A DNA stretch of 64,000 bases from Nocardioides exalbidus (GTDB lineage: Bacteria > Actinomycetota > Actinomycetes > Propionibacteriales > Nocardioidaceae). This document shows positions 46,087 to 53,664 of this stretch, in pieces. The notes under the pieces were generated by a model. It worked only from the letters and a program-made list of their open reading frames with translations. It had not been told where the DNA came from and did not search any database. The translations under genes were made by a program, and so were the position numbers. The stretch spans positions 4,030,001-4,094,000 of the forward strand of contig NZ_FNRT01000002.1 of the NCBI RefSeq assembly GCF_900105585.1, in the 5' to 3' direction. The stretch's first letter is position 1, and every line of letters starts with the position of its first letter.

Positions 46087-47109
46087 TCAGGTGAGGTCGA
46101 CGACCACGATCGTGTGGTTGTCGACCTCACCTGCTGCAGCGACCGCGTCGGCCACGGCGTCCGCGACCTCCTGTGCAGGCTGCGGCGAGGCCAGGAGGGG
46201 CGCGAGGTCGTCCACGGTCGCGTGCACGCCGTCCGTGGTGAGCACGAGCCGGTCCCCGGCCCGGAGGGGTACGTCGACCTCGTCGGGCACGACGCCCGGG
46301 ACGACCGCCCGGTTGAGCAGGCTGCGGTGCGCGTGGGAGCGGGCCTCGTCGAGGGTGAGCTGGCCCGACTCGATGAGCGCTGCGACGACCGTGTGGTCGT
46401 GGGTCAGCTGCTCGACGGTGCCGGCACGGACCAGCCACGCGCGGCCGTCGCCGACGTGCACCACGCGGGCGGTGCTTCCGTCGAACCTGACCGCGGTGAG
46501 CGTGGTGCCCGACGTCGGCGCGTCGGCCGGGGTCGTGCCGAGGTCGGCGGCGACCTCCGCGGTCGCGCCGTCGAACCCGTCGACCGCGAACGCCGCCAGG
46601 ACGGCGGCGGCGAGGTCGTCGCGGGCGCCGAACCCGTCGGCGACCGCCACCAGCCCGGGGGTGGCGAGCAGCGCGTCCTGCTGTCGCTCACGCGCTCCCG
46701 TCCGGTGGCTGGTGCCGATCTCGGCCTGCAGGGTGTGGGTGGTGGTGCTCATGGCGGGTGCCTCGTTCCTCATCTGCTGGACGAGGGTGGTGACGATGCT
46801 GCGCCGGCTGGCCGTGTCGTGCTCGACCTGGCGCCAGTAGGCCTCGACCTGGCGCGCCGCCTCGGCGGGCGTCGCGTTGAGGACCTGCTCGATCCGGGCG
46901 AGCGGCATGCCGACCAACCTCAGCGTGGCCACGAGCCGCGCCCGCTCGAGCTGCCCGACGGCGTAGCGCCGGTAGCCCGAGTGCGCGTCGACCTGCGCGG
47001 GCCGCAACAGGCCCAGGTCGTCGTACAGCCGCAGCGCCTTCGGCGTCAGCCCCGCCTCACGGGCGAAGTCGCCGATGGTGAGCAGCCCAGGCGTCCGGTC
47101 GTCGGTCAT
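46087..47109 (-). CDS. MerR-type HTH fused to a PP2C-family phosphatase domain
   Basis: 340-aa fusion. Residues 9-75 are a MerR DNA-binding domain (LLTIGDFAREAGLTPKALRLYDDLGLL, interrupted here, then GYRRY). A helical stretch (80-120) follows, then a PPM/PP2C phosphatase with metal-site aspartates Asp145 (RQQDA), Asp158 (VADGFG), Asp293 (LTTDG) and Asp330 (DNHT). All four are present, so the phosphatase should be active. ATG 47109 is 9 nt from GGAGG; ATG 47118 is closer and less likely. Role unknown. Confidence 0.9.
   Translation of the reverse strand: MTDDRTPGLLTIGDFAREAGLTPKALRLYDDLGLLRPAQVDAHSGYRRYAVGQLERARLVATLRLVGMPLARIEQVLNATPAEAARQVEAYWRQVEHDTASRRSIVTTLVQQMRNEAPAMSTTTHTLQAEIGTSHRTGARERQQDALLATPGLVAVADGFGARDDLAAAVLAAFAVDGFDGATAEVAADLGTTPADAPTSGTTLTAVRFDGSTARVVHVGDGRAWLVRAGTVEQLTHDHTVVAALIESGQLTLDEARSHAHRSLLNRAVVPGVVPDEVDVPLRAGDRLVLTTDGVHATVDDLAPLLASPQPAQEVADAVADAVAAAGEVDNHTIVVVDLT
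46088..46133 (+). terminator. Stem-loop inside the 3' end of the MerR-PP2C gene
   Basis: Arms CAGGTGAGGTCGAC (46088-46101) and GTCGACCTCACCTG (46120-46133) pair perfectly over 14 bp, extended by ACCAC/GTGGT across one G-T pair, around a 6-nt loop. It starts 5 bp past the nuclease stop and encodes the convergent gene's last residues, VDNHTIVVVDLT. No T-run follows, so termination is inferred from the fold. Confidence 0.6.
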
Positions 47110-47123
47110 CGTCCCCATCCTCC

Positions 47124-47140
47124 CCGGTGACGGTCACCGG
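47124..47140. promoter_or_regulatory. 17-bp dyad at the MerR-PP2C leader
   Basis: CCGGTGAC-G-GTCACCGG has perfect 8-bp arms around one base, next to the gene's ribosome site. A possible self-binding site for the MerR domain, or an mRNA hairpin. Confidence 0.5.
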
Positions 47141-47186
47141 TGCGACGACCGTGGGCGTTGCCGCAGGGTCAAGGTCAAGCCCCCTC

Positions 47187-47219
47187 GTACCCGGGTACCG
47201 ACCTCCGGTACCCAGGTAC
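47187..47219. promoter_or_regulatory. Twin GTACCCRGGTAC dyads, 21 bp apart
   Basis: GTACCCGGGTAC (47187-47198, perfect) and GTACCCAGGTAC (47208-47219, arms perfect) start 21 bp apart, two helical turns. They lie 44-76 bp before the membrane-protein gene at 47263 and upstream of the divergent MerR-PP2C gene, so they may control either. Confidence 0.6.
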
Positions 47220-47262
47220 GACCGACAGGGTGCGCGAGAGCCGGAGCCACCACGATGGACCC

Positions 47263-47856
47263 ATGACACATCTCCGCCACGCCGCTGTCGTGATCGCCGC
47301 GAGCCTCCTGCTGGGTGGCCTGACGTCCTGGGCGCAGGGCTTCCTGCCCGAGGCGGTGTCGTCCTTCGCGAACTCGCCGTCCGGCTGGACGATCCTCACC
47401 GTGCTGCTCGTCGCCGCGGTACGTCCCTCGCTCGGCTGGGGCGCGGTCCTCGGCGTCCTGTCCTTCGTCAGCCTGGTGCTCGGCTACACGATCGCGTCCG
47501 AGCTGCGGGGCCTCACCTACAGCCCCGTCTACTGGGGGGCGATCGGCGTCGTCGCTGGGCCCTTCGTCGGGGCCGCGGCCGCGGCGGTCGTCGGCCGGCA
47601 CCCCGTTCGGGCCGCTCTCGGCGCCGGGTCGCTCGCGGGCGTGCTGGTGGCCGACGGCATCTACGGGCTCACCGTCGTCGACGCCACGACCAGCCCGGTC
47701 TACTGGACGATCTGCCTCGTGCTCGGCACCGCACTGGTCGTCGCGACTGCCGTCCGCCTGCGCACGGTCACCACCGTCGCCGTGCTGCTCGTGGCGACAG
47801 CCGCTGCCACAGGCGTGCTGAGCGCGGGCTACGCGAAGCTCAACGGCGAGTGGTGA
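47263..47856 (+). CDS. DUF6518-like membrane protein
   Basis: 197-aa protein with about six hydrophobic helices and the LLLGGLTSWAQGFLPEAVSSFANS opening that marks the DUF6518 family (named from memory). ATG 47263 is chosen over an in-frame ATG at 47140, whose extra 41 residues are hydrophilic and cross the twin dyads. CACGAT lies 6 nt before the start. Function unknown. Confidence 0.75.
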   Translation: MTHLRHAAVVIAASLLLGGLTSWAQGFLPEAVSSFANSPSGWTILTVLLVAAVRPSLGWGAVLGVLSFVSLVLGYTIASELRGLTYSPVYWGAIGVVAGPFVGAAAAAVVGRHPVRAALGAGSLAGVLVADGIYGLTVVDATTSPVYWTICLVLGTALVVATAVRLRTVTTVAVLLVATAAATGVLSAGYAKLNGEW

Positions 47857-47866
47857 CGCACCATCG

Positions 47867-49048
47867 CTACGCCTCGTTGACCACCCCGCCCAGCCGGATC
47901 GTGCCGGCGGGACCGGCGGCGATCGACGTCGTGCTGCAGCCGGCGAGGTCGCACGCCCGGAGCTCGCCGCCGCTGACGCTGATCACGGCGCCGCCCGGAG
48001 TCCACCCGTAGCCGCCCACCGGCGACGCCGGCAGCTCGTTGCTGTCCCCCGTGTCGACCGAGTAGAGCACGGCGCCGTCGAGGAAGCCGATCTGACCGTT
48101 CTCGTCGACCGGCATGTAGGGCAGCACCAGCACGTGGCTACCGTCGGGCGACAGCGACGCCCACCTGTCCCCGATGTCGGGCAGGTCGAGGAGCACCTTC
48201 CCCGTCAGCGCCTCCACGACCCGCACGCTGGCGTCGCCGCTGCCGTTGTCGAGGTCGAGGAAGCGGTCCGCACTGATGTCCGGATAGCGAGAGCCGTCGA
48301 GCGGTGTCGACGACACGTTGCCCGACCGCCAGTCAACGACGGCAATCTCGTCGTCGAGCCCGACGTAGACGCGGTCGCCCGACAGCGACACCGGCGGCGC
48401 GTCCCAGCCTCCCCACGTGAACGAGCCGTCCACCTGGACGACGGCGGCTGCCGCGCCGGTCCGGAGGTCGAGGACGACGACCCGCCACGCGTCGCCGTCC
48501 GGCTGCGCGTAGGCGAAGTAGGGCTGGGTCGGGTCCGTCGACGGCGACACGTCACCGACGGAGATGTCGAGGTCCGCCACGCTCCCGTCCGTGCCGACGA
48601 GCGAGTAGCCGTCGCGGCTCGAGCCGTCCATGACGTAGTCCTTGCCGTGCCGGACGAGCAGTCCCGCCGAGGTGTAGTAGAGCCCGCGGACTGCCGGGTC
48701 GTCGATCTCGACGCCGCGGTCGAGGTCGCCGAACCAGACCCTCCGGCCGGCGGCGTACGCACCCTTGTCGGCGTACGCCGTCCGCGCCTCGGCTGCCTCG
48801 GCACTGGTGAAGGCGGCCGGCGCGCGCTCCGTGCGCGCAACCACCGGATCGCCCGGAGCAGCGCCCGTCCCGGGCAGCAGCACGACGGCGCCTACGACGG
48901 ACGCTGCCGCGACGGCTGCGAGAACCGGGACGACGACCCTCGAGCGGCGGGCCAGCCGACCCTTGCGCACGATGGTGGTGGTCGGAGGGTGAGGGATGTC
49001 GAGCGCGTCGGCCTCGGCGCGCATCAGGTCGGTCAGCTGGTCAACCAC
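47867..49048 (-). CDS. Single-pass membrane protein with extracytoplasmic beta-propeller-like domain
   Basis: 393 aa. A short cytoplasmic N-terminus (1-37) is followed by one membrane helix (about 38-58, VVVPVLAAVAAASVVGAVVLL) and a long domain of WD/TolB-like repeats (PDGDAWRVVVLDL, SLSGDRVYVGLDDEIAVVDW, SPDGSHVLVLPY). GTG 49048 overlaps the sigma-factor stop by 8 bp, so both are made together. By context it could be the sigma factor's regulator, but no zinc anti-sigma motif is visible. Confidence 0.8.
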   Translation of the reverse strand: MVDQLTDLMRAEADALDIPHPPTTTIVRKGRLARRSRVVVPVLAAVAAASVVGAVVLLPGTGAAPGDPVVARTERAPAAFTSAEAAEARTAYADKGAYAAGRRVWFGDLDRGVEIDDPAVRGLYYTSAGLLVRHGKDYVMDGSSRDGYSLVGTDGSVADLDISVGDVSPSTDPTQPYFAYAQPDGDAWRVVVLDLRTGAAAAVVQVDGSFTWGGWDAPPVSLSGDRVYVGLDDEIAVVDWRSGNVSSTPLDGSRYPDISADRFLDLDNGSGDASVRVVEALTGKVLLDLPDIGDRWASLSPDGSHVLVLPYMPVDENGQIGFLDGAVLYSVDTGDSNELPASPVGGYGWTPGGAVISVSGGELRACDLAGCSTTSIAAGPAGTIRLGGVVNEA

Positions 49049-49574
49049 GGTGGGCTCCCAAGGTCTCGGGGACGGCGGCGTCGCCGAGCAGCGTGCGCAG
49101 CTTGGCGAAGGCCTCGAACGTCTGGCTCTTGACCGTGCCGGCTGAACACCCGAGGGCGTCGGCCGTCTCCGCGACGGAGAGGTCTTCGTAGTAGCGGAGG
49201 ACCACGACGGCTCGCTGCCGAGGCGGGAGCGACGCGAGCGCCTCCATGACCTCGACACGGGCACCCGGATGCCGGCCGTCGGAGGCCTCCGGCAGGTCGT
49301 CCGAGGGTCGCTCGCTGCGCCACGAGCGTCTCCGGAACCACGACGAGGCCGTGTTGATGAGGGTGCGCTGGGCGTAGGCGCGCGCGGCGCCCGGGTCCTC
49401 GATTCTGGCCCACGCAACGTACGTCTTCGTGAGCGCAGTCTGGGCGAGGTCCTCGGCGAGACCGCGATCCCCCAGCAGGAGGTACGCCGACCTGTACAGG
49501 CCCGGCCACGCCACGTGGACGAACTCGGCGAAGTCGTCGTCCCCACGTGGCGAACCGTCTCGCACCCGCACCAT
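49041..49574 (-). CDS. ECF RNA polymerase sigma factor (SigE-like family)
   Basis: 177-aa sigma-70 family protein. Region 2 is at about 14-75 (DFAEFVHVAWPGLYRSAYLL, AEDLAQTALTKTYVAW) and region 4 at about 108-160 (LASLPPRQRAVVVLRYYEDLSVAETADALG). The pattern fits the actinobacterial SigE-type ECF subgroup that usually neighbours a membrane regulator. ATG 49574 follows AGGGGGAC. The downstream membrane gene overlaps it. Confidence 0.9.
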   Translation of the reverse strand: MVRVRDGSPRGDDDFAEFVHVAWPGLYRSAYLLLGDRGLAEDLAQTALTKTYVAWARIEDPGAARAYAQRTLINTASSWFRRRSWRSERPSDDLPEASDGRHPGARVEVMEALASLPPRQRAVVVLRYYEDLSVAETADALGCSAGTVKSQTFEAFAKLRTLLGDAAVPETLGAHRG

Positions 49575-49661
49575 CAGTCCCCCTTCGATCGGCCTGTCAC
49601 CCCTGAAGATGCGCCCAACGGCGGATCGGTTGGGTGCGACATCGTCGCCCGCGCGACGTGG

Positions 49662-50552
49662 TCAGTCGAGCGAGGCGAGCAGCCGCTCGACCGTCCCGAG
49701 CGAGCCGCGGGCGATCTCCGGCGCGGTGTCGCGGTAGTAGGTCAGCGCACTGATCGAGGGCGCGAGCGCGAAGCCCCGCGCCCGACGGTACGCCGCCTCG
49801 TCGAGGCCGACCTCGGCCCGGTAGAGCTCGGCGACCGAGGCGGGGAGGTAGCCCCACATGGCGTTGAGCTCGATGGCCGGGTCGCCGCGACCCGCCGCGC
49901 CCCAGTCGATCACCGCGACCAGGCGACCGTCACGCACGAGCAGGTTGCCCTCGTGCAGGTCGCCGTGGAACCAGCGCGGCTCGCCGTCGTACGCCGGTGC
50001 GGCGAGGGCGTCGGCCCACAGCGCCAGCACCGCGTCGCGGTCCACGAGCGCCGGATCGGCCTTGGCCGTCCACTCCTGCACCCAGTCGTCGAGCTGCTCG
50101 ATCGGGGCGCCGCGGCCCTCGGTCTTCACCGGCCCGTCGAGGGACGGCACCTCCCGGCACGCGCGGACGAAGGCAGCGAGCGAGACCGCCCACTCCTCGG
50201 GGTCGAACGTCTGCTCCGTCGGGGTCTCGCCGACGATCCAGGGCACGACCGTCCAGTGCCACGGGTAGCCCTCCCCCGGCTCCCCGAGCGCGATCGGCGC
50301 GGGGATCGGCAGTGGCAGGTGCGGCGCCAGCCGAGGCAGCCACGCGTGCTCGGTGACCGCGGAGTCGGCGGCCCAGTGGATGCGCGGCGTCCGCACGAGC
50401 AGGTCGTCGCCGAGGCGGAAGAGCTGGTTGTCCGTCCCCACCGGCGGCAGTCGCCGCAGCGGCAGCGACGCCCAGTCGGGGAACTGCGCGGCCACGAGGC
50501 GGCGCACGGTCCCGTCGTCGATGGTGATCTCGTCGGCATGCATCCCAGTCAT
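49662..50552 (-). CDS. Aminoglycoside phosphotransferase family protein
   Basis: 296-aa kinase-fold protein of the APH/ChoK type. The catalytic loop WFHGDLHEGNLLV and metal-binding IDWGAAGRGDPAIEL are intact, and GTDNQLFRLGDDLLVRTPR is the N-lobe. ATG 50552 is preferred; TAACGT lies 8 nt before it. Family members modify aminoglycosides, choline or other small molecules; the substrate is open. Confidence 0.88.
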   Translation of the reverse strand: MTGMHADEITIDDGTVRRLVAAQFPDWASLPLRRLPPVGTDNQLFRLGDDLLVRTPRIHWAADSAVTEHAWLPRLAPHLPLPIPAPIALGEPGEGYPWHWTVVPWIVGETPTEQTFDPEEWAVSLAAFVRACREVPSLDGPVKTEGRGAPIEQLDDWVQEWTAKADPALVDRDAVLALWADALAAPAYDGEPRWFHGDLHEGNLLVRDGRLVAVIDWGAAGRGDPAIELNAMWGYLPASVAELYRAEVGLDEAAYRRARGFALAPSISALTYYRDTAPEIARGSLGTVERLLASLD

Positions 50553-50560
50553 CGGACAGC

Positions 50561-50566
50561 ACGTTA
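50561..50566 (-). promoter_or_regulatory. -10 box (TAACGT) of the APH-family gene
   Basis: TAACGT on the minus strand ends 8 nt before ATG 50552, divergent from the -10 of the esterase gene at 50578. Confidence 0.4.
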
Positions 50567-50577
50567 GTACCGGCGAG

Positions 50578-50583
50578 TAGATT
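50578..50583 (+). promoter_or_regulatory. -10 box (TAGATT), leaderless start of esterase gene
   Basis: TAGATT ends 7 nt before GTG 50591, with no ribosome-binding sequence. Confidence 0.6.
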
Positions 50584-50590
50584 TGTTCGC

Positions 50591-51892
50591 GTGAGTTTCC
50601 TCGGCCGTCAAGCACTCGTCGCCGCACTGACCGTCAACGCGCTGCGCCCACCGCGCAACCAGCGGGCGGGAGTGCCCTCCTTCGCGGCGGGCTGGCTCTT
50701 CGGCGAGACCGCCCCGCAGGTGCTGGCGCTCACCGCGCTCGACGCGGCCACCCACCTGACGAGGAAGCGGCGCCAGGGATTCCGCGCCAAGGCCGGGCTC
50801 GCGCTCGCGGGTGCCAGCGCGCTCGGGCTCGCCCACATGGTGAAGCAGAGCCGCCAGATGAAGGACGGCTTCGAGGACGCGCTGGTCGCGGGCCTCGGCG
50901 TCGACTACGTGGAGCAGCTCGACCAGGTGCCGACCCCGGCCGACCTCGCGACGCCGTGGCGCAAGATGGCCCGGCCGTTCAACTTCGCCGACGACGGCGT
51001 GCGGGTGATCAGCGACGTGCCCTACTCCGAGGCCGGCAAGCGCGGCCACCTCGACATCTACCTGCCCGCCGGGGAGGACACGATCACGGACGCCCCGGTC
51101 CTGCTGCAGGTCCACGGCGGCGCGTGGAAGTACGGCGCCAAGGAGCACCAGGGGCGCCCCCTGATGAACCAGATGGCCGCCAAGGGCTGGGTGTGCGTGG
51201 CGATCAACTACCGCCTCTCCCCGCGCGACCCGTGGCCGGCGCACATCATCGACGTGAAGCGCGCCATCGCCTGGATCAAGGACAACATCGCCGACTACGG
51301 CGGCGACCCCGACTACCTCGCGATCACCGGGGGCTCGGCCGGCGGCCACCTGACGGCGCTCGCCGCGCTCACCCCGAACGATCCGGCCTATCAGCCCGGC
51401 TTCGAGGACGCCGACACCTCCGTCCAGGCGGCCGTGCCCTTCTACGGCGTCTACGACTTCGCTGGCTCGACCGGCCTGTCCAACGCCATCGGGATGCGCG
51501 ACGGCTTCCTCGGCCCGAAGGTCATGGGCACGACGTGGAAGGAGTCGCCCGAGGTCTTCGAGGCGGCCTCGCCGATCCTGCGGATCACCCCGGACGCGCC
51601 CGACTTCTTCGTCATCCACGGCGAGCTCGACACGCTCGTCGCCGTCGACCAGGCGCGGATGTTCACCGCGGCGCTGCGCCGCGAGTCGGGGAAGTCGGTG
51701 ACCTACGCCGAGCTCCCCGGCGCCCAGCACGCCTTCGACGTCTTCCACTCCATCCGGAGCGCGTACGCCGTCAAGGCCGTCGACCGCTGGCTGACCTGGC
51801 ACTGGAACACCTGGCGCCACGGGCTCGAGGCCGACAGCGGCGCCGAGCCCGAGCAGATCTCTGCCCAGCACGACGCCCGCGACGCCGGCTGA
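50591..51892 (+). CDS. Alpha/beta hydrolase, HSL/BD-FAE-like esterase
   Basis: 433-aa protein. An N-terminal helical region of about 130 residues with a weakly hydrophobic stretch precedes the hydrolase fold. The oxyanion HGGAW (175-179), nucleophile GGSAGG (Ser249), acid Asp347 in HGELDTLV and His380 in AQHAFD form the expected active site of hormone-sensitive-lipase-like esterases. GTG start is leaderless. Natural substrate unknown, probably an acyl ester. Confidence 0.9.
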   Translation: MSFLGRQALVAALTVNALRPPRNQRAGVPSFAAGWLFGETAPQVLALTALDAATHLTRKRRQGFRAKAGLALAGASALGLAHMVKQSRQMKDGFEDALVAGLGVDYVEQLDQVPTPADLATPWRKMARPFNFADDGVRVISDVPYSEAGKRGHLDIYLPAGEDTITDAPVLLQVHGGAWKYGAKEHQGRPLMNQMAAKGWVCVAINYRLSPRDPWPAHIIDVKRAIAWIKDNIADYGGDPDYLAITGGSAGGHLTALAALTPNDPAYQPGFEDADTSVQAAVPFYGVYDFAGSTGLSNAIGMRDGFLGPKVMGTTWKESPEVFEAASPILRITPDAPDFFVIHGELDTLVAVDQARMFTAALRRESGKSVTYAELPGAQHAFDVFHSIRSAYAVKAVDRWLTWHWNTWRHGLEADSGAEPEQISAQHDARDAG

Positions 51893-51902
51893 TCCGGGCC
51901 GC

Positions 51903-52241
51903 TCAGCCCTGGGTGATGAAGCCGACCTGGTTGCCGGACGGGTCGGACACGATCGCCAGCGACGTGCCCCCGCCGACCTCGGTCACGGGGAACACGACGC
52001 TCCCACCGGCTGCCTCGGCCTCGGCCACCTTGCCGGCGAGGTCGTCGGTCGTCCAGTAGACGACCGTGCCGGTCATGCCCTGCGCGGCGCCGTTGGGGTT
52101 CAGGCCGATCTCCTGGCCGTCGAGGTTGAAGCCCACGTAGTAGGGCGTCACCGTGTGCGGCTCGACGCCCCACGCGGTCGTGTAGAACGCGGTCGCCGCG
52201 TCCAGGTCGGTGACGGGGACGGCGATGGTGTGGTTGCTCAT
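51903..52241 (-). CDS. VOC (glyoxalase/dioxygenase-fold) family protein
   Basis: 112-aa single VOC domain: AVPVTDLDAATAFYTTAWG at the start, EIGLNPNG, VYWTTDD, and IVSDPSGNQVGFI near the end. ATG 52241 follows GAGGAGCAGAC. The size and pattern fit small glyoxalase-like proteins, but the metal ligands are not clearly assignable, so function is open. It converges with the esterase gene; their stops pair as GGCTGA and TCAGCC 10 bp apart. Confidence 0.88.
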   Translation of the reverse strand: MSNHTIAVPVTDLDAATAFYTTAWGVEPHTVTPYYVGFNLDGQEIGLNPNGAAQGMTGTVVYWTTDDLAGKVAEAEAAGGSVVFPVTEVGGGTSLAIVSDPSGNQVGFITQG

Positions 52242-52341
52242 GTCTGCTCCTCGGGTGAGTGGATCCGGTGCTTCCACTGGTACGACGAACCGACGGGCGA
52301 AGGTGTGACCGCTCAGCGCGAGACGCATCCCCCGGATCTGC

Positions 52342-52944
52342 TCAGGGGTGCAGGGAGTCGTCCGCCTCGACGAGCCGCAGGTCGGTGAAGCGGACGACCA
52401 GGCCCGCGCGCGTCGGCGCACAGCACATGAGGCCCACGCGCAGGAGTCCGGGCGGGAGAGGTGCCACCCGGACGAGCCGCCACGGTTCGTCGCCGCTGCG
52501 GGCCCGGACCGTGACTGCGTCGCCGTCGCGACTGGCCCGCACGACGACCTCCTGGCCCGACCACTCCGGCACGGGGGCGACCGACCAGTCCGAGACACCC
52601 CGCGTGACCACGGCGCCCAGCTGGAGGACGCCGTCGGACAGCTCGACGCCGGCCTTGATCCACTGCTCCTCCTCGGCACGGATCAGCAGGCCCGCCTGGT
52701 CGAACTGGGCCGAGAAGTCGGCGACGAACCGGACCTCGGCGGCCGTCCCGTCCGGGAAGTCGCCGAGCAGGGTGTGACCCGTGTCGTGGATGAAGCCGTA
52801 GGAGGTGGTTCGCCAGAAGTCGCTCCCCTCCGCCGCGGTGACCAGGAGGTCGTCCTGGTCGCGGACGACCTGCAGGGGTGGGTTCAGCCAGTCACGGTGC
52901 CGCCACCCCGTGCGCCATCCGTCAGCCGTTGCTCGATCGGTCAC
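52342..52944 (-). CDS. DUF1349 family protein
   Basis: 200-aa concanavalin-like beta-sandwich protein of the DUF1349/YesU type: FWRTTSYGFIHDTGHTL, DFSAQFDQAGLLIRAEEEQWIKAGVE and WSVAPVPEW are characteristic. No signal peptide is seen. GTG 52944 is taken as start (VTDRAT), with GACGGT 6 nt before. It is divergent from the methyltransferase gene. Members may bind or act on carbohydrates. Confidence 0.85.
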   Translation of the reverse strand: MTDRATADGWRTGWRHRDWLNPPLQVVRDQDDLLVTAAEGSDFWRTTSYGFIHDTGHTLLGDFPDGTAAEVRFVADFSAQFDQAGLLIRAEEEQWIKAGVELSDGVLQLGAVVTRGVSDWSVAPVPEWSGQEVVVRASRDGDAVTVRARSGDEPWRLVRVAPLPPGLLRVGLMCCAPTRAGLVVRFTDLRLVEADDSLHP

Positions 52945-52991
52945 GGACCCACCGTCCCACGTCTGCCGGGTGACGCGACTGCGGACGCAAC

Positions 52992-52997
52992 TAGGGT
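52992..52997 (+). promoter_or_regulatory. -10 box (TAGGGT), leaderless start of methyltransferase gene
   Basis: TAGGGT ends 7 nt before GTG 53005. Confidence 0.55.
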
Positions 52998-53004
52998 CGC
53001 TCCC

Positions 53005-53664
53005 GTGATGTCCGACGAGCTGCTCGCCCACGCCCGCGCCGCGAAGGGCTTCATGCCCGAGGACGAGGGAGAGGTCCTGCACCGCTGGGCCGTCGAGCAG
53101 CTGCCCCACGGTCCGGCGCTCGAGGTCGGGACCTACTGCGGGAAGTCGGCGATCTGGCTCGGTGCGGCCGCCCGCGAGGTCGGCGGGACCGTGTTCACCG
53201 TCGACCACCACCGCGGCTCGGAGGAGAACCAGGCCGGCTGGGAGCACCACGACAGCAGCCTCGTCGACACCGACCTCGGGGTGATGGACACGCTCCCCAC
53301 CTTCCGGCGGACCGTCCGCGACGCCGGTCTCGAGGACCAGGTCGTCGCGGTCGTCGGCCGGTCGGAGACGGTCAGCCGCTGGTGGCGCACCCCGTTGGCG
53401 TTGCTGTTCATCGACGGGGGCCACGGCGTCGAGCCGGCCCGCGCCGACTTCCGCGGCTGGCCGCACCACGTGATGGCCGGCGGCGTGCTGCTCGTCCACG
53501 ACGTGTTCCCCGACCCGGCTGACGGCGGCAGGCCGCCGTACGAGGAGATCTACCTCCCCGCTCTCGCGAGCGGCGCCTTCACCGAGGTCGAGGCGGTCGG
53601 GTCGATGCGGGTCCTACGCCGGACGTCCGGAGACGCCGGCGATCCGCTCGACCGAGTCGGCTGA
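53005..53664 (+). CDS. Class I SAM-dependent methyltransferase
   Basis: 219-aa Rossmann methyltransferase: ALEVGTYCGKSAIWLGAAA is motif I and LLFIDGGHGVEPARADF resembles cephalosporin-hydroxylase/macrocin-like O-methyltransferases. GTG 53005 (leaderless) is immediately followed by an ATG that could also serve. Its last 51 bp overlap the 3' end of the convergent gene. Confidence 0.85.
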   Translation: MMSDELLAHARAAKGFMPEDEGEVLHRWAVEQLPHGPALEVGTYCGKSAIWLGAAAREVGGTVFTVDHHRGSEENQAGWEHHDSSLVDTDLGVMDTLPTFRRTVRDAGLEDQVVAVVGRSETVSRWWRTPLALLFIDGGHGVEPARADFRGWPHHVMAGGVLLVHDVFPDPADGGRPPYEEIYLPALASGAFTEVEAVGSMRVLRRTSGDAGDPLDRVG

